NCBI GenBank assembly: GCA_019637435.1
Contig: JAHBVO010000003.1
Location: 310,001 to 374,000 of the forward strand
Direction of reading: 5' to 3'
Origin: Candidatus Obscuribacterales bacterium
GTDB lineage: Bacteria; Cyanobacteriota; Vampirovibrionia; Obscuribacterales; Obscuribacteraceae
DNA length: 64,000 nucleotides
The notes under the pieces: model-generated
The model's database searches: none
The model's input: the letters and a program-made list of their open reading frames with translations, nothing else
Told to the model about the DNA's origin: nothing
Shown here: in pieces, positions 16,949 through 25,201 of the stretch
Position numbering within the stretch: position 1 is the first letter of the stretch
Layout of the letters: every line of letters begins with the position of its first letter
Translations under genes and position numbers: made by a program

Positions 16949-17428
16949 ATGGAATACCTCATCGCTCTCGTTTCCGTCGTGCTGCTGACTATTGTCGGCA
17001 GCATGCTGTTGGGCAAACTCCATCCGGCCTGCTCGTCCATGGACTTCGAGTCCAACGATGCCTATTTCAAGTACCTGGAGCGGCGCGACCGCTTCTTCCA
17101 GGAGGAGCACACGGGTCTCGCCGCTATCAACACCGTCATCGCCGTCGGTTTAGCTTCATGGTACGCTGGCACATTCAACAGCGTCATGATGCCGACCTTC
17201 GCCTTCGCTTTTGCGACATTCGCCTGCTGGAGCCTGTTGCGCTTCAGCTTCCGCCGCCCCGATCAGATGGTGCGCTGGGATGGAGGCGATATGACCAAGC
17301 TCGGCATCTCGGTCGGCGTCGGTATCGCTGCCGGTGTGGCTGTTTGCCTGTTGCTGTCCGTCTCGGTCTTCGGGCTCTGGTCCGTGCCGATTTTCGCATT
17401 CGCCTGGCTGCTGCTGTTCCCGTTGTAG
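16949..17428 (+). CDS. Small integral membrane protein, unknown function
   Basis: 159 residues from the ATG behind AAAGGG. Four likely membrane helices (about 4-22, 55-75, 78-95, 115-155 as two). A conserved-looking soluble loop follows the first helix (HPACSSMDFESNDAYFKYLERRDRF). No recognised family. It lies in a same-strand run terC, this gene, exonuclease, nucleotidyltransferase-methyltransferase, but hairpins in the spacers suggest individually controlled units. Confidence 0.7.
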   Translation: MEYLIALVSVVLLTIVGSMLLGKLHPACSSMDFESNDAYFKYLERRDRFFQEEHTGLAAINTVIAVGLASWYAGTFNSVMMPTFAFAFATFACWSLLRFSFRRPDQMVRWDGGDMTKLGISVGVGIAAGVAVCLLLSVSVFGLWSVPIFAFAWLLLFPL

Positions 17429-17464
17429 ACGCACTCTGCGACAATAACAGGGCAGCGCCACTTT

Positions 17465-17480
17465 GACGGCAGCCGCCGTC
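17465..17480 (+). terminator. Short GC hairpin before the exonuclease gene
   Basis: GACGGC pairs with GCCGTC with a 4-nt loop, ending 5 nt before the AAAGGAGG ribosome site. More likely a leader structure than a true terminator. Confidence 0.4.
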
Positions 17481-17496
17481 TGAAAGGAGGTTAGCT

Positions 17497-18072
17497 ATGA
17501 AATCCCACATCGTCAACGTGCTTGACCTCGAGCTGTCCTGCTATCCGAACGACGACTTCCCGCTTGGCGAGCGCAAAGAGATCATCGAGTTCGGCCTGAC
17601 CACGGTCGACTTGAAGAAACTCGCGATTGTCCAGTCGCTGAGCTTCCCCATCATCCCGACCATGTCGCGCATCAGCCCCTACTGCACGGAGCTGACCGGC
17701 TGGACGGAGGCGAAGCTTCGCAAACAGGGAACGCCGTTCGCCGAGGCGCTGCGTCGCTTCGAGTCCAAGCACGGCGCGCAGAATCGTCTGCTGGTAACCG
17801 ACTCGAATGACGAGCTCGACACCGTGCGTGCGCAGTGCGCGCTCATGAACCTGCCCTGCCCGTTCGGCGGCGGCTACCTGAATGTGTCGACCGTCCTGTC
17901 TGTTCTGACCGGTGACCTGCGCAACGTCAGTTTGCCCGAGAAGCTCAACCTGTTCGGGTTGGAGTTCGAGGGTGTTCTCCACTCGGGCAAGGACGACTCG
18001 CGCAACATCGCGCGGCTCCTGCTTGCCATCAGGGAGAAAGCCGAATTCAAATTCGTCGCGTCAGGGGCTTGA
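17497..18072 (+). CDS. ERI-1/KapD-like DEDDh 3'-5' exonuclease
   Basis: 191 residues with an excellent AAAGGAGG site. The N-terminal VLDLELSCY carries the first D-x-E pair of the DEDD exonuclease superfamily, DSNDELD supplies a central acidic block, and HSGKDDSRNIARLL near the C-terminus matches the final H-x4-D motif of the DEDDh group and the A-x-N-x-A pattern of ERI-1-like enzymes. This branch trims the 3' ends of small or structured RNAs in eukaryotes; the bacterial members are little studied. RNA is the likely substrate, but DNA cannot be excluded. Confidence 0.82.
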   Translation: MKSHIVNVLDLELSCYPNDDFPLGERKEIIEFGLTTVDLKKLAIVQSLSFPIIPTMSRISPYCTELTGWTEAKLRKQGTPFAEALRRFESKHGAQNRLLVTDSNDELDTVRAQCALMNLPCPFGGGYLNVSTVLSVLTGDLRNVSLPEKLNLFGLEFEGVLHSGKDDSRNIARLLLAIREKAEFKFVASGA

Positions 18073-18130
18073 CCACTGCGTTTCGCGACGGATGTATACT
18101 TCCAGTTCTTCCTGAAAGGACCCCAGTTCT

Positions 18131-19618
18131 ATGTCACAAAAATCCAACACTCTGGCGGAAACCGCTCGCAGTGCCGGCGACGGCAAATCTGTCGAGAAGG
18201 AAACCGTCCTGCTTCTCGTTGGTCGCTGGCATGGTGTGACTCGCGATCAGGAGAGTGCGCTCGAAGCCGCTCTCGCTGGCGCTGGTCCCGGCAAGCTCGT
18301 CTTCGCCATCACTGCCTGCGAACAATCGCGCACCAAGCGCCATCCGCTCACGCTCGCTGAGCGTCGGGAGATCGTCGAGGGGCTGGCTGTCAGGCTCGGT
18401 CGCTCGTACGAAATCCACGGTGTCGCCGACATCGCGGACTCCGAGCTCTGGGTCGAGCACCTCAAGAATGTCGTGAAGGACGAGAGCGATGGCGCCACGG
18501 ATATCGATCCGGCAAGCGCTGTTTTGGTTTCGTCCAACGAGGATGTTCTGAAGCTGTTCGCCAAACATGGCTACAACAGCCTCGTCCCGAGTACCGCCGG
18601 CAAGATTCCGACGGACATTCACAACACGATCCGGACCGGCGGCGACTGGCGAGCAATCGCGAGCGACGCGACGGTTTCGGTCTTCGAGCGAGACGGACTG
18701 GAACGGCTCATCAACGAGTTGTTCGAAGACGTCCTGCTCAACGACGACGGCGAGCTGTCGCACGGCCGCGACTTCAAGGTCTACAGCGCCGGCATGGATG
18801 CCAGTCTCAGCGTCAAGATCGAGGATATCTGCCCGCATGTGAAACCGGGCAAGATCGTCGACAAGGGCTGCGGTACGGGCACGCTTCTCGTCCACCTCGG
18901 CAACCTCTTCCCGGAGTCCGAGATCGTCGGCATGGACCTGTCCAGCGAGCTTTTGCGCACGTCGGACGGGCAATACTATGCCAATCAAAACGTCTCGGTC
19001 GTTCGCGGTAATATCATCCATCAGCGGTTCGCGCCTGGTTCCGTGGCGACGATCATTCTGAGCTCGGTGGTGCACGAGATCTATTCGTACACTGGTTACG
19101 ACCGTGAGCAAGTGCGCATCGCGCTCACCAACGCCCGGACGGAGCTCGAGCTGGGTGGTCGTGTGGTCATTCGCGACGGCATCAAGCCCAGCCTGACCGG
19201 CAACGTCTGGATGCGTTGCGATGCAGAAACCGAAGAGCGCTTCCGCCGCTTCGCTCGCGAGTTCAAGAACAAGTCGCCGAAGCCCGGCGTCGAGTTCGTC
19301 GAGCACGAAATCGATGGCTTGAAGTGGTTTTACCTCGACATCCATGGCGCCAATGAGTTCCTCTCCAAGAAAGACTACCTCGCCAACTGGGCGATGGAGG
19401 TCAACGAGGAATTCGGTGTCTGGACGCTCGACGAGTGGAAAGTGGAATTCGCGAAACTCGGCTATCGAGTCCGTGAGTGCCGGAGTTACCTCAATCCGTG
19501 GATCAACGACAACCGCTACTGCAACCACGTGTGGTTGCATGCGGACGATAACGGCAAGCCCGGAGAACAGCTTCCCTACCCGGATACCACGGCGGTCATC
19601 GTCGCGGAGAAGGTGTAG
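18131..19618 (+). CDS. Fusion of a degenerate NMNAT-like nucleotidyltransferase and a SAM methyltransferase
   Basis: 495 residues. Residues 25-200 resemble the nicotinamide-nucleotide adenylyltransferase fold: GRWHG start, the RHPLTLAERREI block at 70-81, and an HNTIRTGGDW block at 164-173 that stands where the ISTxSxR motif belongs. The HxGH histidines expected after the first strand are replaced (GVTRDQ, 35-40), so adenylyl transfer is doubtful. Residues 225-370 are a class I methyltransferase with the SAM loop IVDKGCGTG (242-250) and an acidic strand end in GMDLSS. The C-terminal 120 residues are Trp/Tyr-rich and may bind substrate. The methylated substrate is unknown. RBS AAAGGA. Confidence 0.75.
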   Translation: MSQKSNTLAETARSAGDGKSVEKETVLLLVGRWHGVTRDQESALEAALAGAGPGKLVFAITACEQSRTKRHPLTLAERREIVEGLAVRLGRSYEIHGVADIADSELWVEHLKNVVKDESDGATDIDPASAVLVSSNEDVLKLFAKHGYNSLVPSTAGKIPTDIHNTIRTGGDWRAIASDATVSVFERDGLERLINELFEDVLLNDDGELSHGRDFKVYSAGMDASLSVKIEDICPHVKPGKIVDKGCGTGTLLVHLGNLFPESEIVGMDLSSELLRTSDGQYYANQNVSVVRGNIIHQRFAPGSVATIILSSVVHEIYSYTGYDREQVRIALTNARTELELGGRVVIRDGIKPSLTGNVWMRCDAETEERFRRFAREFKNKSPKPGVEFVEHEIDGLKWFYLDIHGANEFLSKKDYLANWAMEVNEEFGVWTLDEWKVEFAKLGYRVRECRSYLNPWINDNRYCNHVWLHADDNGKPGEQLPYPDTTAVIVAEKV

Positions 19619-19656
19619 GCGGCTCCGACCTGTCGGGTGTCATCTTTTAAACCAGG

Positions 19657-19686
19657 AGCACGCTTCCCTTTGTGGGAGCGTGTTTC
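19657..19686 (+). terminator. Terminator after the fusion gene
   Basis: CACGCTTCCC pairs with GGGAGCGTG with a short TTTGT loop, followed by TTTC. Confidence 0.75.
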
Positions 19687-19737
19687 AAATGGCGCACGCA
19701 TGTTCGGCGAGCGCCATTGATTCTCAGGAGAAATTCG

Positions 19738-20346
19738 ATGAACAGGAAACAACGCAGACAGGCAGGTCGCAACGGTGGCATCGTGCCGCCGCATTTGCAG
19801 ACCGCCATTCGTAACGGTGCTACCGCTGGTGGTGCATCCGCCGGGAAGGACAACTCGGCGACGAAGCCGGATGGTGCGCCGCGCAAATCGCTGACCGTCG
19901 GAATGGGCGGCTTCGATGGGCTCATCCATCAGCTTTCCGGCGTGCCGCTGCTCGTCAATCGCGCGCTGCCGCTCCTCGAGCGCGGCGACGTCGCAAAGGC
20001 GAGTGGTCAACTCACCGATGCCCTCATCAAGGTGGAACTCGGCAAGGCCGCCATTCTCGGCAACCTGGCTCTCGCCGCGATGAAGGCTGGCGACATCGGC
20101 GCCGCTGTCGGTTACGTCGACATCGCGCTCGAGTCGCTCAACGAACTCGGGCTCGACGAAACCGAGATCTACAAGATGCTCGCGCTCGTGCATGCCAATC
20201 TGCCCGGCGAGGCCACGGACAACGCTGCCACCGCTGGTGGTACTGTGTCTGCCGCCGGCGTCGAAACGCCAGCCTCCGAAACGCCCGACGCGACGCAAGC
20301 GGAGCCGGTGGTCAACACTGGCAAGAACGGCGTCGAGTCCGAGTAA
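19738..20346 (+). CDS. Hypothetical TPR-like helical protein
   Basis: 202 residues from the ATG behind CAGGAG. Begins with a basic MNRKQRRQAGR segment, then a Gly/Ala-rich linker, then a helical region (about 75-150) with a TPR-like Ala/Gly/Leu pattern, and a Thr/Ala-rich acidic tail. An MNRKQRR start is common in small bacterial and phage TPR proteins. No partner is evident. Followed by a strong terminator and a CTACTATA/palindrome module. Confidence 0.7.
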   Translation: MNRKQRRQAGRNGGIVPPHLQTAIRNGATAGGASAGKDNSATKPDGAPRKSLTVGMGGFDGLIHQLSGVPLLVNRALPLLERGDVAKASGQLTDALIKVELGKAAILGNLALAAMKAGDIGAAVGYVDIALESLNELGLDETEIYKMLALVHANLPGEATDNAATAGGTVSAAGVETPASETPDATQAEPVVNTGKNGVESE

Positions 20347-20382
20347 CTTTCGGAACGGGTGTTAAACGGAGCACCATAACCA

Positions 20383-20455
20383 ATGTGTGAGCTGCTGGAG
20401 TACCACGAGACCCCGTTTCGGGAATTCTCTGGTGCCCAGCGGCTCACATTCTTTT
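20383..20455 (+). terminator. Long terminator hairpin
   Basis: ATGTGTGAGCTGCTGG pairs with CCAGCGGCTCACAT over a branched loop, followed by TCTTTT. Confidence 0.8.
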
Positions 20456-20466
20456 CCCAGAATTTG

Positions 20467-20606
20467 CTACTATATGAGACAGGATAAGGAAAATCTTAAA
20501 ATGCCTACCTGTCGAGCGTTTCTAGACTTTGAGCCGTTTTGGACTTCACCGTTGTCTATGCCAGAGCGCCGGATTTCTGAAAATCTGTCATCGGTAGATA
20601 GCCAAG
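20467..20606 (+). repeat. CTACTATA/palindrome module
   Basis: CTACTATA at 20467-20474 continues TGAGACAGG. After about 75 nt comes the palindrome at 20551-20606, opening GTTGTCTATGCC and closing GGTAGATAGCCAAG, with a CCGGATTT centre. It begins 12 bp beyond the terminator of the TPR-like gene. Confidence 0.8.
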
Positions 20607-20693
20607 TTTTGCGAAGAACTTAAGAACTTGCGTCCGTCAAGCCATGTTCTGGTGTTGTGTGAGACGGCGTAGCAGAGGCGAGTTTTGCATGAA

Positions 20694-21170
20694 TCATTTT
20701 GCGGTCGTATCGTCTTTCGCGATCACGCTTATCTTTCCGTTCGTTTCGATAATCGCTGCGTGCACTTGCTGAATGGAAGCCAATCCCGCTGCGCGAATCG
20801 ACTCCATAACGTCAGCCTCGCAGACGTTTTCTTTATTCATCCCTTTCTCTAAAAATTTTCCGTTATGAACTAAAAGAGTTGGGGTGCCCTCCAGGATCCG
20901 CCTTCCGAGCCGACTGTTGCTGGTGACAAACTCGGAAAAAATACCTAGAAAAACGAAAGTCGCAATCGCAATCATTGCAGCGCTCACCGAATCGTCTGAC
21001 TTTAGCGCGGCTGAGGCTGCCAGATTGCCGACGGTCGTTAGAACGACAATGTCCATTGGCGACAGTTCGCCGCTTTGTCTTTTGCTCAGTCGAAACAAGA
21101 AAAGCATCGTGCCGTAGAGGATTGCGGAGCGAAGGATGATTTCCAGGCAGTGTGTTTGCAGTTCCCACAT
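20694..21170 (-). CDS. DUF421/YetF-family membrane protein
   Basis: 158 residues: three membrane helices in the first 85 residues and a soluble C-terminal domain. The ELSPMDIVVLTTVGNLAA stretch matches the conserved helix-2 pattern of the YetF/DUF421 family, and the GTPTLLVHNGKFLEKGMNK segment its first soluble strand. Family members are poorly characterised; some are tied to spore or envelope traits. The C-terminal domain is shorter than in Bacillus YetF. Composition of class 1. Confidence 0.8.
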   Translation of the reverse strand: MWELQTHCLEIILRSAILYGTMLFLFRLSKRQSGELSPMDIVVLTTVGNLAASAALKSDDSVSAAMIAIATFVFLGIFSEFVTSNSRLGRRILEGTPTLLVHNGKFLEKGMNKENVCEADVMESIRAAGLASIQQVHAAIIETNGKISVIAKDDTTAK

Positions 21171-21266
21171 AGTTTCAGGCGGTACTCGAAGGCGGTTGAT
21201 TGGTAGGTTCGTGCACTCAAATCCGATGTAGCTTAAATAGCGAATCTCCGGAGAGATGAAGCTTTT

Positions 21267-21420
21267 GTTTGTCTATGAGGGATTGCCGGAATTTGCGAAA
21301 AGTGGCAACGTACCGTAGACAAAACAGTCTTCTTGTCGAGTGCCGCGGAGGGCCGTGTCTCGAAACGCAATCATGCGCAGCGTTTTAGGCACCCTGTAAT
21401 ACGAAGGAATATAGTAGGCA
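21267..21420 (-). repeat. CTACTATA/palindrome module, minus orientation
   Basis: Palindrome at 21267-21324 (opens TTTGTCTATGAGG, closes CCGTAGACAAAAC); the TATAGTAG end is at 21410-21417, about 85 nt away. Read on the minus strand it follows the terminator of the 21510 gene, the same layout as the plus-strand copies. Confidence 0.8.
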
Positions 21421-21436
21421 GGTTTGAAGGAAAGAA

Positions 21437-21472
21437 AGAGGGGAGCCGATTCCGAAGAATGGCTCCCCTCTT
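21437..21472 (-). terminator. Terminator of the TPR gene
   Basis: GAGGGGAGCC pairs with GGCTCCCCTC around a 13-nt loop; the minus-strand flank ends in TTTCTTTCC. Confidence 0.85.
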
Positions 21473-21509
21473 GCAAAACGTGGATTATTCAGGCAGGGAC
21501 GGCTTGGGC

Positions 21510-22337
21510 TCAGCCGAGCGAGCACGCCTCCGGCGGCAGCATGGCTTGAGCTTGTTCGCGGAGGAGCTTGGCGCGTGCCTCGAGCACGTCAGCCTGCGTC
21601 GAGAGCAGGTAGGCGCGATTCGGGTCGTCGGGGAAGCGCTTCAGTCCGTCCTTGATGATGCGTTCGGCGCGGTCGAGGTTGCCGGCGCTGCAGTTGTAGC
21701 TGGCGGCGTGCGTCCAGGCATGCAGCGATTCGGCATTCGGCTTCACCTTCTTGCTCTTCGCGAGCTTGAGGCCACGCTCGGAGTGGTCGACAGCCGCTTT
21801 CAGGTCGCCGAAGCGGAAATACATCGCCGCGACATTCGTGAGATTGCCGCAGAGAGCGTCGAAGTTGCCGTTTCGTTCCCAAACAGCAAGCGCTTTCTGG
21901 TACCAGTCCAGCGCTTCCTGTCGGGTGGCGGCGCGGTTGGCCGGGCGAGACTTCATGCTGAAGCAGCAGAAGACGAGGAAGAGGTAGCCCTCCGCCATCT
22001 CATTGCTGTCCGGCGCGATGTTCTCGAGCAGGATGACGGCGTCGCGTCCCCTGGAGTAGGCGCCGCGGAAGTCGCTCTTCTTGTAGAGAGCGTCGGCATC
22101 TTCGAGCATCAGCTTGGCGCCCGCCACGTCTTTGAACGTGTAGACCGCCTGGCCGATGGGGGTTTCGACGTCATCGACAATCAGAGTCGCAACGGCGCGG
22201 CCGCTCTCCCTGGGCGTCTGGATGTCGATCTTCGGGATGGTGCCGGCGGCGAAGTCCTGGGTATGCAGCTCCTTCCCGTTGTACGTCACTCGAATCTTGG
22301 CGTCGATCTGGAGTGGGTCAAAGAGTTCAACACGCAT
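21510..22337 (-). CDS. TPR-repeat protein with N-terminal beta domain
   Basis: 275 residues, ATG behind GAAGGAA. The first 75 residues read as a beta-strand domain (DAKIRVTYNGKEL, ATLIVDDVETPIG), the rest as TPR-type helical pairs (SRGRDAVILL, ALDWYQKALAVWE, AVDHSERGLKLA, AERIIKDGLKRFP). No signal peptide. TPR proteins scaffold protein complexes; the partner is unknown. It ends in CSLG after an Ala-rich helix. Confidence 0.75.
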   Translation of the reverse strand: MRVELFDPLQIDAKIRVTYNGKELHTQDFAAGTIPKIDIQTPRESGRAVATLIVDDVETPIGQAVYTFKDVAGAKLMLEDADALYKKSDFRGAYSRGRDAVILLENIAPDSNEMAEGYLFLVFCCFSMKSRPANRAATRQEALDWYQKALAVWERNGNFDALCGNLTNVAAMYFRFGDLKAAVDHSERGLKLAKSKKVKPNAESLHAWTHAASYNCSAGNLDRAERIIKDGLKRFPDDPNRAYLLSTQADVLEARAKLLREQAQAMLPPEACSLG

Positions 22338-22469
22338 GGTTGATTCCTTCGTTTAGTCTGGGTCATTGGCGTTCGGCTCCGCATCAGCCTCTCGGTGAAT
22401 TGGAGCCTGGCGTCGGTTAGATCCAAGTTCGCGAGTCAGCGAATCAAGCGATTCGCCGAAATTCGCTTG

Positions 22470-22685
22470 TCAGTCCGTCTCGTCGTCGTCGCCCAGGTCG
22501 AGCGCGCAGGAGCCGCCGTCGTGGAGGTCGCATGGCTTCATGCATTCGACGCAGTGGCCATTGATGAGGGTCGCGGACGGGCGGCGGCAGCTCTTGCAAG
22601 TGCCGGCATCGTGCCCGGTCAAACCGATACCGCAATGAACCGTCGGGTTCTTCACGGTGTCGGCATCGAGGATATTTCGGTCCAT
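22470..22685 (-). CDS. Small Cys-rich zinc-ribbon-like protein
   Basis: 71 residues with a clear GGAAGGTG site. Two CxxC knuckles (CKSC and CVEC) about 17 residues apart form a likely treble-clef or zinc ribbon, and further Cys/His residues follow (PCDLHDGGSC). The tail is strongly acidic. Similar small zinc proteins bind nucleic acid or protein partners, but I do not recognise the family. Confidence 0.7.
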   Translation of the reverse strand: MDRNILDADTVKNPTVHCGIGLTGHDAGTCKSCRRPSATLINGHCVECMKPCDLHDGGSCALDLGDDDETD

Positions 22686-23301
22686 AGTTCACCTTCCGGT
22701 CTTCAGAGTGATGTTTCCACGAAAACGACGACACACTCCCCCTCTCGAAAGAGTGGCAGGAAATGCTTGCAGAGTTTGGTGTGTCGGGAGTCGGTGTGTT
22801 TTCTTCGCGGAAACGTTGATATAAAGCACGCATAGCCTAAAGGCTCATACTGGCTCTTACCAAAGAGCTCTATATTCGGTTTGAAACAAATGTTTGTTTC
22901 TTGACAATGTGCTCGCGCGAACCTCGCGCCGGTTTGCGGTTCCGGAATGTCATGTGTCACAAGAGTCGCCGCTGAAGCACATCAACTACCATTGAAAGTC
23001 TTTATATTTCACTTAGAGCGAACTTAGGAAAACGCCATCCAGTCCGGGCTAGCGCAACTCACGCGGTGCTGGCTAAAGTATATCGAAGTAATATCAATGC
23101 TTGAACGCCTGCTCGACCTACGCGGATACTTCAAACGCATTGTGCGACTCGAACTACGTGGATACTTCCAAACGCCTTGTGTGACTCGAACTACGCGACT
23201 CGAAACGCATTGTGAGACTCGAATACGCGGATACTCGAAACGCCTTGTGTGACTCACCATGCGGCTGCTCCGAACGCTTTGTCTGAGGCGACTCTACGCA
23301 T
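22686..23301. other. Intergenic region with degenerate direct repeats
   Basis: About 615 bp with no convincing gene. The first half (22700-23000) is AT-rich leader sequence. From 23112 to 23258 there are four degenerate units of 32-37 bp sharing GCGGATACT...AAACGC.TTGTG.GACTCGAA. They lie just past the 3' end of the MocR-type regulator gene. Confidence 0.6.
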
Positions 23302-24825
23302 TCATTTACCCCGCACGATCATTCTGAGTTCGATTATGCCTTGCCTGATTTGGCTTTCGCTCATGTTTCCGTATCCAAGAATGAATTCACCGCGCGCAGC
23401 GTTTCGAGTATACGAAGAGCGCGTGCTGGTCAAGGCAATACCACGCGCCAGCGCCCGTTCCAATATTTCGTCGTCCTCGAGATCGCATTTGATTCGGATT
23501 AGTGTAGATAGTCCTGCGTGGTCACCATATGTGGTGGCGCATTCGCTCAGGTGGTCCTGAATGGCTTCGAGTAATGCCTTGCGTCGATGTGCGTAAGTGG
23601 TGCGCATTCGCCGCACATGGCGTTCCAGCAATCCCGTGGAGATAAACTCTGCCAGGGCGTCTTGAACCTGGATGGAGATGTTGTCTGCAGCTAACCAACG
23701 CGCTTTTGTGTAAACCGATATCAGTTTTGGCGGCAAAACCATGAACGCGATCGCCAGAGATGGATACAAGATTTTGGTGAAGGAGCTCAAGTATAGAACT
23801 TGTTCTTCCTTGTCGAGCGTTTTCATCGCTGGTATCGGAGTGCCCTTGTATCTGAATTCGCTATCAAAGTCATCTTCGATTATTAGGGCACCGCATTCGG
23901 TGGCCCATTTTATCAGTTCCAGTCGTCGGGCAAGCGAAAGAACGGCTCCGGTTGGGAATTGATGAGATGGTGTAACGTACACAGCTTTGACATTGTGGCG
24001 AGACAGCTTTGCCAAGCGCTCCGTTTTCATTCCTCCCTGGTCGACATCGATGCTGCGAATCTGCGCGCCATAAGTTCGAAACACATCTCGTATTGGTCTG
24101 TACGAGGGGTTCTCGACCAGGAGCTCCATCCCGGCTTCTGCATGGAGCTTCGCCATGAGGTCTAGTGATTGTGCAAGCCCGCAATTGATTACCACTTGTT
24201 CGGGCTGGCACGTGAGCCCTCGGGTGCGAAGAAGCCGCTCTGCAATAGCGGCTCTCAAGGGCATATGACCAAGCGGATCTGAAGCGTAGTCTAGCAAGCG
24301 CGAGTCTGGTTTCCGAAAAGTCTTTGACACAATTCGCGACCAGTCAGTCAGCGGAAGCTCATCGAAAGCCGGTTGCCAATTGAAAAAGGGAAATCGAACA
24401 TGCTCCAGCCGAGGTGATTGTGTTTCCGTCAAGGATAGGCGTCGACCAAAAGTGGACAAGATATCGCGCTCTTCATGCCCATCGGTTGCTCGGTTCCTTG
24501 TGTCGCGTGATCGCCTGTCGTCAATACGTTTCCTTGATTGCTCGATATGTGTGGAGGCACGACTTGCTCGATCCCTGTCCGTAACGAACGTTCCAGAGCC
24601 AGTTTGACTGGACAAATAGCCTTCCGCTAGAAGTTGATCGTAAGCGTTGACGACGGTTTTTCGCGATACCCCTACAAGCTCTGCGAGTTTTCTCGATGGA
24701 GGTAAACGGACTCCGGGAAGGAGCTCGCCACTGAGGATAAGCTCTCGGAGTTGCGCGTAGATCTGAGTTTGAAGCTGCTCTGGTGCATCAGGGTCTATTG
24801 ATAAGTTGAATACGTCTGCTTCCAT
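23302..24825 (-). CDS. MocR-family regulator (GntR helix-turn-helix plus aminotransferase fold)
   Basis: 507 residues. The N-terminus (about 15-80) is a GntR-type winged helix with the typical LPPSRKLAELVGVSRKTVVNAYDQL recognition segment; after a charged linker (85-130) follows a type I aminotransferase-like domain with the PLP-pocket Asp in EDDFDSEF and the PLP lysine in SSFTK. MocR proteins such as PdxR and GabR sense PLP or amino-acid derivatives and regulate vitamin B6 or amine catabolism genes. No target gene is adjacent: the upstream neighbour is a recombinase. Full length and probably intact. Confidence 0.92.
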   Translation of the reverse strand: MEADVFNLSIDPDAPEQLQTQIYAQLRELILSGELLPGVRLPPSRKLAELVGVSRKTVVNAYDQLLAEGYLSSQTGSGTFVTDRDRASRASTHIEQSRKRIDDRRSRDTRNRATDGHEERDILSTFGRRLSLTETQSPRLEHVRFPFFNWQPAFDELPLTDWSRIVSKTFRKPDSRLLDYASDPLGHMPLRAAIAERLLRTRGLTCQPEQVVINCGLAQSLDLMAKLHAEAGMELLVENPSYRPIRDVFRTYGAQIRSIDVDQGGMKTERLAKLSRHNVKAVYVTPSHQFPTGAVLSLARRLELIKWATECGALIIEDDFDSEFRYKGTPIPAMKTLDKEEQVLYLSSFTKILYPSLAIAFMVLPPKLISVYTKARWLAADNISIQVQDALAEFISTGLLERHVRRMRTTYAHRRKALLEAIQDHLSECATTYGDHAGLSTLIRIKCDLEDDEILERALARGIALTSTRSSYTRNAARGEFILGYGNMSESQIRQGIIELRMIVRGK

Positions 24826-25067
24826 AACATCAATTTCTTGTGTCCGGGTCCGGTTCGCGGCTCTGGTAGGGCGTAAACAGGCGCATTGAACGGTTCGGAA
24901 TTGGGATATTGTCCTGTAATGCCCACTGAGCTTTAGATATTGCGATTGAGGGTCACCGGTTCTGCAACATTACTTTGTTAATGGTGCCCAAGCAGGGATA
25001 CCAATAAACCCGGTCTAATGATTGAAAAGGTTAATTAGTCTGCATTCTTGCGTGCCTGGCAGTGGAG

Positions 25068-25093
25068 GGTGCCAATTTTGTGAATTGGTACCC
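25068..25093. promoter_or_regulatory. Operator-like palindrome upstream of the recombinase
   Basis: GGTGCCAATT and AATTGGTACC form a 10-bp inverted repeat with one mismatch and a 5-nt TTGTG centre. A further half-site, GGTGCCAATT, lies near 25118, and GGTGCC near 24980. The 375-bp region between the MocR gene and the recombinase has no ORF, so this is a candidate binding site for the divergently encoded MocR regulator. Confidence 0.5.
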
Positions 25094-25201
25094 TGAAGTC
25101 CGTGTGGAATTAAATGTTGCAGGTGCCAATTGTGCATCTTGACAATCAATCTTATTCTGAACCCATCAAACCCCATGCCACTCCCCCCGTGAGGTATCTA
25201 A

